NCBI GenBank assembly: GCA_005883575.1
Contig: VBFH01000022.1
Span: 1 to 64,000, forward strand
Direction of reading: 5' to 3'
From: Chloroflexota bacterium
GTDB taxonomy: Bacteria; Chloroflexota; Dormibacteria; Dormibacterales; Dormibacteraceae
DNA length: 64,000 nucleotides
How positions within the stretch are numbered: the first letter of the stretch is position 1; each line of letters starts with the position of its first letter. Positions 8,714-18,444 of this stretch are shown here, one piece after another. Below the pieces are notes generated by a model, which saw only the letters and a list, made by a program, of their open reading frames with translations, was not told the DNA's origin and searched no databases. Made by a program: the position numbers and the translations under genes.

Positions 8714-9838
8714 CTGAGGCCGACCTGGCGCGTGGCCGGCGCAGTTGTGCTCTGGATAGTGCTCGAGTGGTACGGCGCCACTTCAGAGGTGTCGTGGCTG
8801 TTCCTGCTTGCCTCATGGGTGTTCGCGCTCCTGGCCGTTTGCGCCCTCTACGCAGTGTGGAATCGCGGGCTCACCCTACAGCTCTCGATGCGAAACAGCC
8901 GCCCGGCCGCCGGATCGCCAGCCGAGGACCTGCCTGAGCACGTTCTGCGCCGAGGTCCTTACCCGGCGCCGATCTTCGAAGGTGACGCACTCGAGCTCGC
9001 GGTTGGCCTGGACACCAAAGGAGGAGCGCGCGGTCCGGCCTGGATCGCCGGCGAAGTCGCCGGCAGCAAGCTCAGCTCTGGAACGGGCGTCGTGCCCCGG
9101 CAGGGATGGCGGCACCTGGAAGTGTTGCCAGACCTGCTGCGGGGACCCGTCGGTGCGACCGGATGGCGGATCAGCACAAGCGACCCGATTGGCTTTTTCT
9201 ATCGCCGAAAGCGATGGCCGGACGGGGAGGTGGCCGTGGTCCTTCCCAGGTTTGCGTCGCTCGCGGGACTGAGGCAGTCGCGCCAGCTGGAGGCAAGCGT
9301 TGCGGCGCCTCGCGCCGGTTCGGGGAACCAAGTGTTCGGCATCCGGGAGTATCGCGCCGGCGACTCGCTTCGGCGCATCCACTGGCGGTCGAGCGCACGC
9401 CACGGCGAGCTGGTTGTGCGCGAGTACGAGCCGCCCGGCTTGCAGACGCTTGGAATCTTCATTGATTCCTCGCCACCGAGCCGAGAGGTGGCCGATCAGG
9501 TAGCGCGCATCGCAGCCTCGGAGACGTGGGACTGCATCCGGGACGGCGGCCGAGTCGTGCTCTGGGCGCCCGGCATGAAGGCGAGCGAACCGCCGCAGGG
9601 GCGAGACATCTGGGCCTTGCTGGAGTGGCTGGCCCGCTATCCCGGGGCTGCCGCCGACGATCCCGCGCCAGCGGTGTCCGAGGCCGTGATGGTCAGCGGA
9701 TCCGCCGACCAGCGCCTGATCGATGCGGTCGAGACCGCCCGGAGGCGCGGCGCCCGCGTTCGAGCCTGGGTGGTTGGCGAAACAGAGGTCGTCGTCGACG
9801 CGCCCGTCGAACGCACCGGCATCGAGTGGCCGCTTTGA
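8714..9838 (+). CDS. DUF58 membrane protein of a MoxR cluster
   Basis: 374 residues if started at CTG 8714, which has GGAGGG (8703-8708) 5 nt upstream and gives a basic N-terminus before the first membrane span. GTG 8732 is the first ordinary start but sits 23 nt from that ribosome site. Two membrane helices (about residues 8-50) precede an extramembrane domain. The DUF58 signature is REYRAGDSLRRIHWRSSAR, followed by a VWA-like fold (LGIFIDSSPP). Members are thought to work with MoxR in cell-envelope assembly. The stop overlaps the next start as TTGA. Confidence 0.88.
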   Translation: MRPTWRVAGAVVLWIVLEWYGATSEVSWLFLLASWVFALLAVCALYAVWNRGLTLQLSMRNSRPAAGSPAEDLPEHVLRRGPYPAPIFEGDALELAVGLDTKGGARGPAWIAGEVAGSKLSSGTGVVPRQGWRHLEVLPDLLRGPVGATGWRISTSDPIGFFYRRKRWPDGEVAVVLPRFASLAGLRQSRQLEASVAAPRAGSGNQVFGIREYRAGDSLRRIHWRSSARHGELVVREYEPPGLQTLGIFIDSSPPSREVADQVARIAASETWDCIRDGGRVVLWAPGMKASEPPQGRDIWALLEWLARYPGAAADDPAPAVSEAVMVSGSADQRLIDAVETARRRGARVRAWVVGETEVVVDAPVERTGIEWPL

Positions 9839-11853
9839 CGCGCAGGTTGCGCCTCCCATCGTCACCGATCGAGAACTCGGTCGAGGCGCGTGCGTTTGTG
9901 TTCTCGGCGTTCGCTGTGGCCGTGCTGGCGATCGTGCTCTACGGCCAGGACTACGTCCTGCCTGTGCTCGGCATCGCTGGGGCGGCCGCGGGACACGTCA
10001 TCAGCTACCGGGAGCGCGATCGCAAGCGCGGCTTCTGGCGTCAGGTCTTTCTCGCCGTGCTGGTTTTCGGTGCGCTCTTCTACCTCATCGCGGATTCGTC
10101 GCTGGCGCTGTTCGGTGGGGTCCTGCCGCAGGCAAACTTCGCGGTCCTGCTGGTCGCGATCACCAGCTTCGACCTGAAAACGCGGCGCAACTGCTACTCG
10201 AGCCTTTGGATCAGCCTCGCGATCGTCTATCTCGCCGCCGTCTACGCGTGGGACTACGAGTTCGGGCTGCTGCTCGCCCTGTGGGCGCTCTGTTTGGGAG
10301 GGTTCTGGGCTTCCTCGCACCTCCGGCGCATGAACCTGCAGATGCGGTTTCCGGCTCGTGCGATCGCGGTCGCAGGTGTGGCCGCATTGATCGCGGGCGT
10401 CGCCCTGTTTGTCGCCACCCCGCAGCCTTCAGGGGTTCCCATCTCGCCGCTGATCGTCTCGCTTCCAAACTTCACGAGCTTCCGGGGTGACATCGAGAGC
10501 GCGGCGCTGCCCCTGGTGCAGCTGACCGGTGACCCGTCGGGTGCGAACGGTAGCGTCGATCTGCACTTCCGCGGCCGCCTCGGCGACACGCCCGTCATGT
10601 ACGTGAGGACGGGAGCGCCCGCCTACTGGCGCGGACTCGCCTTCGACAGGTACGCCGATGGCGCCTGGACGGCGTCGATTCACGGCTACCGGGAGATGCA
10701 GCCTTACGTTCCGCCACGCTTCCTTCCACCTGCACCGAAAGACAATCTCGGCACCTTTGTCCAGACCTTTCGCGTCCTACGGCCGATGCCGGCCGTCATC
10801 AACGCTGCGTACCCGATCGAGAGCCTGTACGCGCCGGTCGCCGCGCTGAGGGAGGACGCCTACGGCACGTTCCACACTCCCGACCAGCTGAGGCCAGGCC
10901 AGACCTACTCGGTCGTGTCGTACGTGCCCAACCTGACCCAGGCTGTCCTTCAGGCGGAACCGCCACTGGATCCGGCGTTCCTGGACCTGTACCCGGGTCA
11001 CGCTGCGCTCTACACCGATGCCGGTCGCCTATCGCCCCGCGCCCGCACCGTCGCGGTCCACGTCGCCGGAAGCAATTCGAGCGAGTACGACCGGGTGATG
11101 GCTTTGACCGGTTATCTGCAGCACAACTTCCGGTACACGCTCGACCTTCCGCGAGTGCCGACGGGCGTCGATCCGGTGGACTGGTTTCTCTTCGACGTCA
11201 AGACCGGCTACTGCGAGCAATTCGCGACCGCGCTCGCGCTGATGCTGCGCAGCCTGGACATTCCCGCGCGCCTGGTCACCGGCTACGCCACCGGCGACTA
11301 CGACGCGGTGTTGAATCAGGCGGTCGTACGCGAGCGCGACGCTCACGCGTGGGTGGAGGTGTGGTTCCCAAATCATGGCTGGGTGCCCGTGGACCCCACG
11401 CCCGGCGTCTCGCCGCTGGCGGCAACAACGTTTCCCAGCCACTGGGCGGCGGGCGGCTTGGCTCGATTGCTGCCGCACCTGACCATCGGCGCACCGGCCG
11501 CCGGGCTGGGCTCCCTCGGTGCGCTGGCGGTGGTCCCTGCCGCGGTGGCCGTCGGCTTGGCGGTGGTGCTTGCCTACGCCTGGGTGCGCCGGCGCCGCTG
11601 GCATTCCGGCGCCAAAGCGCAGCCCGGCGAGTCGGAGCTGCTCCGTCTTTACGAACGTCTTCAGCGCAGGCTGGGGCGCCGCCGGGCGCCGCCGGAAACG
11701 CCGCTCGAGTATCAGAAGACCATGCCGTCGGCGCTGCTCGAAGAGGTGACGCGGGCGGTCAACGAAGGCGCCTACGCGGGCCGCTGGCCAGACCCTGCGC
11801 GGCTGCGCAAGCTGGCCCTAAGGGTACCCGCGAAATCGCGCCGTAGGCTCTGA
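9835..11853 (+). CDS. transglutaminase-like membrane protein (TgpA type)
   Basis: 672 residues. Five or six membrane helices occupy residues 20-190, followed by an extracytoplasmic transglutaminase-like domain, then one more helix (about 565-590) and a basic cytoplasmic tail with a DUF4129-like end. The catalytic triad is visible: Cys in KTGYCEQFATALALML, His in RDAHAWVEVWFP and Asp in WVPVDPTPG. It is the third gene of the MoxR-DUF58 cluster and starts with TTG overlapping the previous TGA. In relatives such proteins are linked to peptide crosslinking or cleavage outside the membrane; the substrate here is unknown. Confidence 0.9.
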   Translation: MTRRLRLPSSPIENSVEARAFVFSAFAVAVLAIVLYGQDYVLPVLGIAGAAAGHVISYRERDRKRGFWRQVFLAVLVFGALFYLIADSSLALFGGVLPQANFAVLLVAITSFDLKTRRNCYSSLWISLAIVYLAAVYAWDYEFGLLLALWALCLGGFWASSHLRRMNLQMRFPARAIAVAGVAALIAGVALFVATPQPSGVPISPLIVSLPNFTSFRGDIESAALPLVQLTGDPSGANGSVDLHFRGRLGDTPVMYVRTGAPAYWRGLAFDRYADGAWTASIHGYREMQPYVPPRFLPPAPKDNLGTFVQTFRVLRPMPAVINAAYPIESLYAPVAALREDAYGTFHTPDQLRPGQTYSVVSYVPNLTQAVLQAEPPLDPAFLDLYPGHAALYTDAGRLSPRARTVAVHVAGSNSSEYDRVMALTGYLQHNFRYTLDLPRVPTGVDPVDWFLFDVKTGYCEQFATALALMLRSLDIPARLVTGYATGDYDAVLNQAVVRERDAHAWVEVWFPNHGWVPVDPTPGVSPLAATTFPSHWAAGGLARLLPHLTIGAPAAGLGSLGALAVVPAAVAVGLAVVLAYAWVRRRRWHSGAKAQPGESELLRLYERLQRRLGRRRAPPETPLEYQKTMPSALLEEVTRAVNEGAYAGRWPDPARLRKLALRVPAKSRRRL

Positions 11854-11873
11854 ATTCGTGGGGATGGAGCGGA

Positions 11874-11879
11874 TATCCT
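11874..11879 (+). promoter_or_regulatory. -10 box of pepF, leaderless
   Basis: TATCCT lies 8 nt before ATG 11888; the predicted transcript begins at 11886. Confidence 0.5.
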
Positions 11880-11887
11880 GACTTTTG

Positions 11888-13678
11888 ATGGTCCAAGCTG
11901 TAACTACGACGGGCGCCGAGACGGTCCGTTGGAACCTCAGCGACCTCTTCGCGTCGCCTGACGACCCTGAGATCGAGGCGACGCTCACGCGGGAGCTCGA
12001 GCGCGCAAAGCGATTCGAGGCGACGTACAAGAGCAGGGTCACGACCCTCGAGCCGAAAGCATTCGCGGCGATGATGCGCGACCTCGCGGAGTACGAAGAG
12101 TCATCGGCGAAGCCTGAGGTCTACGCCTACATGCTCCACAGCCAGGACACGCAGGATCCCGCCGCCGGCCGGCTCCTGGCCCGGGTCCGCGAGGCCTCCG
12201 CCGAGCGCGGCAGCCACATGGTCTTCTTCTCGCTCGAGCTGGCGCAGATCACCGACGACCACGCGGCCGCCGTGTACGCCGATCCGGAGGCGGCCGCCTA
12301 CCGGCACACCGTGGAAGAGGCTCGCAAGTTCCGGCCGCACCAGCTGTCGGAGCCAGAAGAGCGCGTGCTCACCGACTTCAGCCCGGTCGGAAATTCAGCG
12401 TGGGTTCGGCTGTTCGAAGAGCTGTGCGCGCGCATCCGGGTCGAGATCGACGGGGAGGACCTCGCCCTCGACCAGGCGCTCAACCTCCTGCGCGAGACGG
12501 ACCGCGAAGTCCGGCGGAGGGCCAGCGGCGCCGTGACGGAGGCATTGAGCGGCGACATCCGCACGCGCGGCTACATCTTCAACGTCATCCTCCAGGAGAA
12601 AGCGATCGACGACCGGGTGCGTCACTTCCCCAGCTGGATCAGCGCCCGCAACCTGGCCAACGAGACCTCAGACGAGGCGGTGCAGGCGCTGGTCGACGCG
12701 GTGACCGGTCGGTATGACGTGTGCGTGCGCTACTACCGCGTCAAGCGAAAGCTGCTCAACGTCGGCGAGCTCCATGAGTGGGATCGGTACGCGCCCGTGA
12801 GCGAAACGACCCGCAACCTCAGCTGGGACGAGGCGAAAGAACTGGTGTTGGGCTCGTACCACCGCTTCTCGCCTCGCGCGGGCAAGCTCATCGAGCAGTT
12901 CTTCAACGAACGCTGGATCGACGCGCCGGTGGTTCCGGGGAAGGCGGGAGGTGCCTACTGCATGCCCGTGACCCCGCACCACCACCCCTACGTGCTCATG
13001 AACTTCACCGGCAAGCTGCGCGACGCGCTTACGCTCGCGCATGAGCTCGGGCACGGCCTTCACGATCGCCTGGCATCGAAGCAGCACGTCTTCGACTACC
13101 ATCCGCCCCTAACCCTCGCCGAGACAGCGTCTGTGTTCGGCGAGGCGCTGACGTTCGACCGGATCATGGCCGAGGAGAAGGACCCAAAGGTCCGCCTCGC
13201 GATGCTCTGCAACCAGTGCGAGGACGCCTTCTCCACCGTCTTCCGCCAGGTCGCGTTCAACCGCTACGAAGACGCCAGCCACACCGCGCGCCGGACCGAG
13301 GGCGAGCTGTCAGTGGAGCAGCTGGGCGAGATCTTCCAGGAGAAGCTGCAGGCGATGTTCGGCGATGCGTTGACCTTGACGGAGGAGCACAAGGTCTGGT
13401 GGAGCTACGTCGGCCACTTCCTGCACACTCCCGGCTACGTCTACGCGTACGCGTTCGGTAACCTGCTGGCGCTCTCCGTCTACCACCGCTTTCTCGAGCG
13501 GGGCCCGGCCTTCGTGGACGATTACCTGGACTTCTTGGCCGCGGGCGGATCGACGCGGCCGGACGAGCTGGTCAAACGCATCGGCATGGACATCACGGAC
13601 CCGGGTTTCTGGGACGCGGGGCTGAAGATCCTGGACGGCATGGTCACCGAAGTCGAACGACTTTCCAGCGCTCGATAA
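11888..13678 (+). CDS. pepF: M3-family oligoendopeptidase F
   Basis: A 596-residue cytoplasmic zinc peptidase of the M3 family, all-helical. The zinc site LAHELGHGLHDRL (HExxH, about residue 384) is followed by the third ligand region LAETASVFGEALTFDRI. Length and the C-terminal HTPGYVYAYAFGNLLALS segment match PepF, which trims short peptides, possibly for turnover or signal-peptide degradation. It is monocistronic, ending 65 nt before tkt. Confidence 0.92.
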   Translation: MVQAVTTTGAETVRWNLSDLFASPDDPEIEATLTRELERAKRFEATYKSRVTTLEPKAFAAMMRDLAEYEESSAKPEVYAYMLHSQDTQDPAAGRLLARVREASAERGSHMVFFSLELAQITDDHAAAVYADPEAAAYRHTVEEARKFRPHQLSEPEERVLTDFSPVGNSAWVRLFEELCARIRVEIDGEDLALDQALNLLRETDREVRRRASGAVTEALSGDIRTRGYIFNVILQEKAIDDRVRHFPSWISARNLANETSDEAVQALVDAVTGRYDVCVRYYRVKRKLLNVGELHEWDRYAPVSETTRNLSWDEAKELVLGSYHRFSPRAGKLIEQFFNERWIDAPVVPGKAGGAYCMPVTPHHHPYVLMNFTGKLRDALTLAHELGHGLHDRLASKQHVFDYHPPLTLAETASVFGEALTFDRIMAEEKDPKVRLAMLCNQCEDAFSTVFRQVAFNRYEDASHTARRTEGELSVEQLGEIFQEKLQAMFGDALTLTEEHKVWWSYVGHFLHTPGYVYAYAFGNLLALSVYHRFLERGPAFVDDYLDFLAAGGSTRPDELVKRIGMDITDPGFWDAGLKILDGMVTEVERLSSAR

Positions 13679-13742
13679 ACTTCTAGGTAAATCCGCAAAC
13701 CCCCGCAAAGGGACCTTCGCACCGTGAGTGCCAAGGAGTGAC

Positions 13743-15659
13743 ATGGCCGTCACCGAGACGATTGCGACCACAGATCTAGAGTTCGCGCGCCAGCTCGGCC
13801 AGCAACTGCGGGTGGATTCGATCCGGTGCAGCACCGCGGCCGGCTCAGGCCATCCCACGTCATCGATGTCTGCGGCCGACCTCATCGCGGTCCTCATCTC
13901 GCGCTACCTGCAGTACGACTGGGGCAAGCCGAAAGACCCGAACAACGACCACCTGATCTATTCCAAGGGACACGCTTCGCCGCTCTGCTACGCGATGTTC
14001 AAGGCGGTCGGCGCCATCACCGACGCCGAGATGATGACCTTCCGCAAGTTCGGCTCGAGGCTCCAGGGCCATCCGACGCCGGCGATCCCGTGGATCGACG
14101 TCGCCACCGGTTCGCTGGGCCAGGGCCTGCCGATCGGTGTCGGCGTCGCGCTGGCGGGCCAGTACCTCGACAAGCTGCCATTCCATGTCTGGGTCCTCTG
14201 CGGCGACTCCGAGCTGGCTGAAGGCTCGATCTGGGAGGCGCTAGACAAGGCCGGGCACTACAAGCTTTCGAACCTGACCGCGATCTGGGACATCAACCGC
14301 CTGGGACAGCGCGGCGAAACCGAGTTCGGCTGGAACCTGGACGTCTACCGCCGGCGCGTCGAATCGTTCGGCTGCTTTCCGATCGTGATCGACGGGCACG
14401 ACATGGCCGCCATCGACCGCGCTTTCGGCGAGGCGCTGTCCAACACAGGCAAGCCGACGGTGATCATCGCCAGGACCATCAAGGGCAAGGGTTTCACCGA
14501 GATCGAGAACAAGGACGGCTGGCACGGAAAGGCGTTGCCGCCGGACATGGCGGAGCGGGCGATCAAGGAGCTCGGGGGCATCCGCCCCCTCAAGGTCAAG
14601 ACCCAGAGGCCCGAGCACGGCGGCGTGCCCCGGCGGCCGGCGGTGTCGGATCCGGTCATGCCGAGTTACAAGAAGGACGAGAAGGTGGCGACACGCAAGG
14701 CCTACGGCGACTCGCTGCTCGCCTTGGCTGCGCTGCCCGAGGTGGTGGCGATGGACGGCGAGGTCTCCAACTCGACGCACGCGGACGAGTTCGCCAAGGC
14801 GCATCCGGACCGATTCTTCGAGATGTGGATCTCAGAGCAGCAGCTGGTCGCGACCGCGGTCGGCATGAGCGTGCGCGGATACAAGCCCTTCGCATCGACG
14901 TTCGCGGCGTTCTTCAGCCGTGCTTACGACTTCATCCGCATGGCCGGCATCTCGCAGGCCAACATCCGGCTCGCCGGGTCTCACGCCGGCGTCGAGATCG
15001 GCCAGGACGGGCCCTCGCAGATGGCGCTCGAAGACCTCGCCTCGATGCGAGCCATCCACAGCTCGACCGTGCTCTACCCGTGCGATCCGAACCAGACCGC
15101 GAAGCTCACTAGGATCATGGCCGACACACCCGGGATCGTCTTCATGCGCACGACCCGCGGCGCCTACGCAACGCTGTACGGGGCCAATGAGACGTTCAAG
15201 GTCGGGGGCTCGAAGGTCCTGCGCCAGAGCCCCAAGGACAAGGTGACGCTGATCGGGGCCGGCGTCACGCTCCACAGCTGCCTTGCCGCCGCCGACGCCC
15301 TGGCGGCGAAGAAGATTCCGGCTCGAGTGATCGATCTCTACTCGGTCAAGCCGGTCGACGTGAAGACGCTGCGCGAGGCGGCCCGCGTGACCAACGGACG
15401 GCTTGTCGTGGTCGAGGACCACTACCCCGAGGGCGGCATCGGCGCCGCCGTGCTCGAAGCCCTGGCGGGCGACCCGCCGGTTCGCCTGGCGCACCTCGCC
15501 GTGAAAGAGCTGCCGGAGTCCGGCAAACCGGAAGAGCTCATGAATGCCGCGGGGATATCAAGCCGGCATATTGTCGCCGCGGCGACCAAGCTGGTGCACG
15601 CGTCAGGGGCCCCCGCGAACTCACGGCGAAGCATCGGAGTTCGTGGGGATCTGAAGTGA
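13743..15659 (+). CDS. tkt: transketolase
   Basis: 638 residues. It transfers two-carbon units between sugar phosphates in the non-oxidative pentose phosphate pathway, using thiamine diphosphate. The N-terminal region has SGHPTSSMS and the ThDP segment GDSELAEGSIWEA; the pyrimidine domain has the catalytic Glu in MWISEQQLVATAVGM; the C-terminal transketolase domain follows from about residue 500. AAGGAG (13733-13738) lies 4 nt before ATG 13743 and decides the start over GTG 13728. It heads an eight-gene pentose phosphate operon. Confidence 0.95.
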   Translation: MAVTETIATTDLEFARQLGQQLRVDSIRCSTAAGSGHPTSSMSAADLIAVLISRYLQYDWGKPKDPNNDHLIYSKGHASPLCYAMFKAVGAITDAEMMTFRKFGSRLQGHPTPAIPWIDVATGSLGQGLPIGVGVALAGQYLDKLPFHVWVLCGDSELAEGSIWEALDKAGHYKLSNLTAIWDINRLGQRGETEFGWNLDVYRRRVESFGCFPIVIDGHDMAAIDRAFGEALSNTGKPTVIIARTIKGKGFTEIENKDGWHGKALPPDMAERAIKELGGIRPLKVKTQRPEHGGVPRRPAVSDPVMPSYKKDEKVATRKAYGDSLLALAALPEVVAMDGEVSNSTHADEFAKAHPDRFFEMWISEQQLVATAVGMSVRGYKPFASTFAAFFSRAYDFIRMAGISQANIRLAGSHAGVEIGQDGPSQMALEDLASMRAIHSSTVLYPCDPNQTAKLTRIMADTPGIVFMRTTRGAYATLYGANETFKVGGSKVLRQSPKDKVTLIGAGVTLHSCLAAADALAAKKIPARVIDLYSVKPVDVKTLREAARVTNGRLVVVEDHYPEGGIGAAVLEALAGDPPVRLAHLAVKELPESGKPEELMNAAGISSRHIVAAATKLVHASGAPANSRRSIGVRGDLK

Positions 15660-18442
15660 TGGCCACAGCAACCGGCTCAAAGACAAACGCGATCAAAGAG
15701 CTCAAGCAGCTCGGCCAGTCGCTCTGGCTCGACAACATCCGCCGCCAGCTCATCACCTCGGGCGAGCTCGCCCGGCTGCGCGACGAGGGTTTGACCGGCG
15801 TCACGTCAAACCCGACGATCTTCGAGAAGGCCGTCAGCGGATCGACGGACTACGACGAGGCGATGGTCCGGCTGGTCCGCGAGAAGAAGAGGCCGGCGGA
15901 CATGCTGTGGCAGCTGATGGTTGAGGACATCCAGGCCGCGGCCGACACATTCCGACCGGTCTACGACAAGACGAAAGGTCGTGACGGTTTCGTCAGCATC
16001 GAGGTGGCTCCCACGCTCGCGAACAACACGCGTGGCACGATCCGGATGGCCGAGGATCTGCGCGACCGCTGCAAGCGGCCGAACGTCATGGTGAAGATCC
16101 CGGCGACCAAGGAAGGACTGCCGGCGATCTTCGACCAGATCTCCAAGGGCCACAACATCAACATCACCTTGATCTTCGCTGTCGACCGGTACGCCGAGGT
16201 CGTCGAGGCTTACTTGGCGGGCCTGGAGAGGCTGCAGAAGGACGGAGGCGACCTCAGCAAGGTGGCCAGCGTGGCGAGCTTTTTCGTCAGTCGCGTGGAC
16301 ACGAAGGTCGACAAGATCCTGGCCGAGAAGATGAACCGGACGCAGGATCCCCAGCAGAAAAGAACGCTGGACCAGGTCTTCGGCAAAGCCGCCATCGCCA
16401 ACTCGAAGTTGGCCTACGAGCGCTACAAGGAACTGTTCGCTGGTCCCCGCTGGGACAGGCTCCGCAAGGCCGGCGCCCGGACGCAGCGATGCCTCTGGGC
16501 CAGCACCTCGACGAAGGACCCTCGCTACCCCGACACCTACTACGTCGAGGAGCTGATCGGACCGGATACCGTGGACACGGTTCCACCCGCCACGCTGGCC
16601 GCGTTCCGCGAGCACGGCGAAGTACGCCGCAGCCTCGACGAGAACGTCGAGCTGGCGCACCGGCAGCTGAAGCAGCTCGCCGGCATGGGGGTGGATCTGG
16701 ACCAGGTCACAAAGGATCTCGAGGTCGAGGGGGTGGAAGCCTTTACCAAGTCGTTCGAAAGCCTGCTCACCGCGCTGGACAAGAGCGCGAAGGAGATCAA
16801 GGCCGGCAAGGGCCCGCGCCAGTGGTACAGCCTTGGCGGGCTGCAGCCTGTCGTCGACGCGCAGCTCACGAAGCTGCAGAAGGACGAGGCGCCGCGACGT
16901 CTCTGGGCCAAGGACTCGACCCTCTGGACGGCGGATCCGGCCAAGCGCCAGGAGATCCGCGACCGGCTCGGCTGGCTGGACGTCGCGGACAAGATGCAGG
17001 AGAAGGCGGATGAGCTGAGCGAGCTGGCGGCGCAGGGCCGCAAGCTCTCCGACGTCGTGCTGCTCGGGATGGGCGGCTCGAGCCTGTGCCCCGACGTGCT
17101 GCGCAACACCTTCGGCACCCTGAAGGGACGACCGAAGCTCCACGTCCTGGACACGACCGACCCCGCGACCATCCTCGGCGTGCGCGCGAAGATCCGGCTT
17201 GCGACCACGCTTTTCATCGTCGCTTCCAAGTCAGGTGAGACGACCGAGACGCTTTCTCACTTCGCCTACTTCTTCAACGAGACCAGGCAGAACGGAAAGC
17301 AGTTCGCGGCCATCACCGATCCCGGAACGTCGCTGGAGAGGCTGGCCCGGGACAACGGTTTCCGGTGGGTCTTCTCCAATCCACCGGACATCGGCGGACG
17401 CTACTCGGCGCTGTCGTACTTCGGGCTCGTGCCCGGCGCCCTGATGGGAGTCGACGTGAGCGAGCTGCTCGAGCGCGCGGTCGAGATGGAGCACTCCTGC
17501 GCCGACTCCGTGCCGGTCGAGAGCAATCCCGGCGCCTGGTTGGGCGCGGTCATGGGCCGGCTTGCGACCCAAGGCCGCAACAAGGTCACGCTCATCACCT
17601 CGCCAAAGGTCGCCACATTTGGCTACTGGGTGGAGCAGCTGCTCGCCGAGAGCACCGGCAAGGAGGGCAAAGGCCTGGTGCCGATCGAGGGCGAGCCAAT
17701 CGGCAAACCGACCGTGTACGGCGACGATCGGCTGTTCGTCTACATCCGGATGGACGCCGACCCCCCGAACCGCGCCGTGCGGGCGCTCGAGAAGTACGGG
17801 CACCCTGTGGTGACCTTGACGATGCGCGACAAGCTCGACCTCGGCGGCGAGTTCTTCCGCTGGGAGGTCGCGACCGCGATCGCGGGCGCGGTCCTCGGCA
17901 TCGACGCGTTCGACCAGCCCAACGTTCAGGAGTCGAAGGACAACACCAAGAAGGTGCTGGCGACGTTCAAGAGCCGAGGCAATCTGCCGGCGGCCGACTC
18001 GGTGCCGGCGGCCAAGGCAAAGGCCCAGATCGCCTCGCTTGTGGACCGCGCCAGGCGCGGCGCCTACTTCGCGATCATGGCCTACACGAGCCGCACGCCC
18101 CAGTCGGAGGCCGCCATCGCGGCGATCCGGACCGCGGTTCGGGACAAGACGAAGATCGCGACCACCGCGGGATACGGCCCGCGGTTTCTTCATTCCACAG
18201 GCCAGCTGCACAAGGGCGGACCGAAGACCGGCCTATTCCTGCAGATCGTGCAGGACGATGCCAAGGACGTGAAGATTCCGGGCCAGCCGTACACGTTCTC
18301 GGTCCTCAAGCAGGCGCAGTCGCTCGGCGACCTTCAGTCGCTGACGTCGCGCCGGTTGCCGGTGCTGAGGGTGACGTTGGGACGCGAACCCGCGGCGGGT
18401 TGGCGAGCACTGACGGGCGCCGTCAGACAAGCGGTCCGCTGA
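15659..18442 (+). CDS. tal-pgi: bifunctional transaldolase / glucose-6-phosphate isomerase
   Basis: 927 residues. The first part (about 1-370) is a class I transaldolase with GVTSNPTIFEKA near the N-terminus and the Schiff-base Lys in NVMVKIPATKEG. The second (about 380-927) is a phosphoglucose isomerase with two SIS domains (LLGMGGSSLCPDVL, FIVASKSGETTETL). The fusion joins the enzyme that makes fructose 6-phosphate to the one that returns it to glucose 6-phosphate, the substrate of Zwf encoded two genes on. This bifunctional form is known in some bacteria. ATG 15659 shares one base with the tkt TGA. Confidence 0.95.
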   Translation: MATATGSKTNAIKELKQLGQSLWLDNIRRQLITSGELARLRDEGLTGVTSNPTIFEKAVSGSTDYDEAMVRLVREKKRPADMLWQLMVEDIQAAADTFRPVYDKTKGRDGFVSIEVAPTLANNTRGTIRMAEDLRDRCKRPNVMVKIPATKEGLPAIFDQISKGHNINITLIFAVDRYAEVVEAYLAGLERLQKDGGDLSKVASVASFFVSRVDTKVDKILAEKMNRTQDPQQKRTLDQVFGKAAIANSKLAYERYKELFAGPRWDRLRKAGARTQRCLWASTSTKDPRYPDTYYVEELIGPDTVDTVPPATLAAFREHGEVRRSLDENVELAHRQLKQLAGMGVDLDQVTKDLEVEGVEAFTKSFESLLTALDKSAKEIKAGKGPRQWYSLGGLQPVVDAQLTKLQKDEAPRRLWAKDSTLWTADPAKRQEIRDRLGWLDVADKMQEKADELSELAAQGRKLSDVVLLGMGGSSLCPDVLRNTFGTLKGRPKLHVLDTTDPATILGVRAKIRLATTLFIVASKSGETTETLSHFAYFFNETRQNGKQFAAITDPGTSLERLARDNGFRWVFSNPPDIGGRYSALSYFGLVPGALMGVDVSELLERAVEMEHSCADSVPVESNPGAWLGAVMGRLATQGRNKVTLITSPKVATFGYWVEQLLAESTGKEGKGLVPIEGEPIGKPTVYGDDRLFVYIRMDADPPNRAVRALEKYGHPVVTLTMRDKLDLGGEFFRWEVATAIAGAVLGIDAFDQPNVQESKDNTKKVLATFKSRGNLPAADSVPAAKAKAQIASLVDRARRGAYFAIMAYTSRTPQSEAAIAAIRTAVRDKTKIATTAGYGPRFLHSTGQLHKGGPKTGLFLQIVQDDAKDVKIPGQPYTFSVLKQAQSLGDLQSLTSRRLPVLRVTLGREPAAGWRALTGAVRQAVR

Positions 18443-18444
18443 CG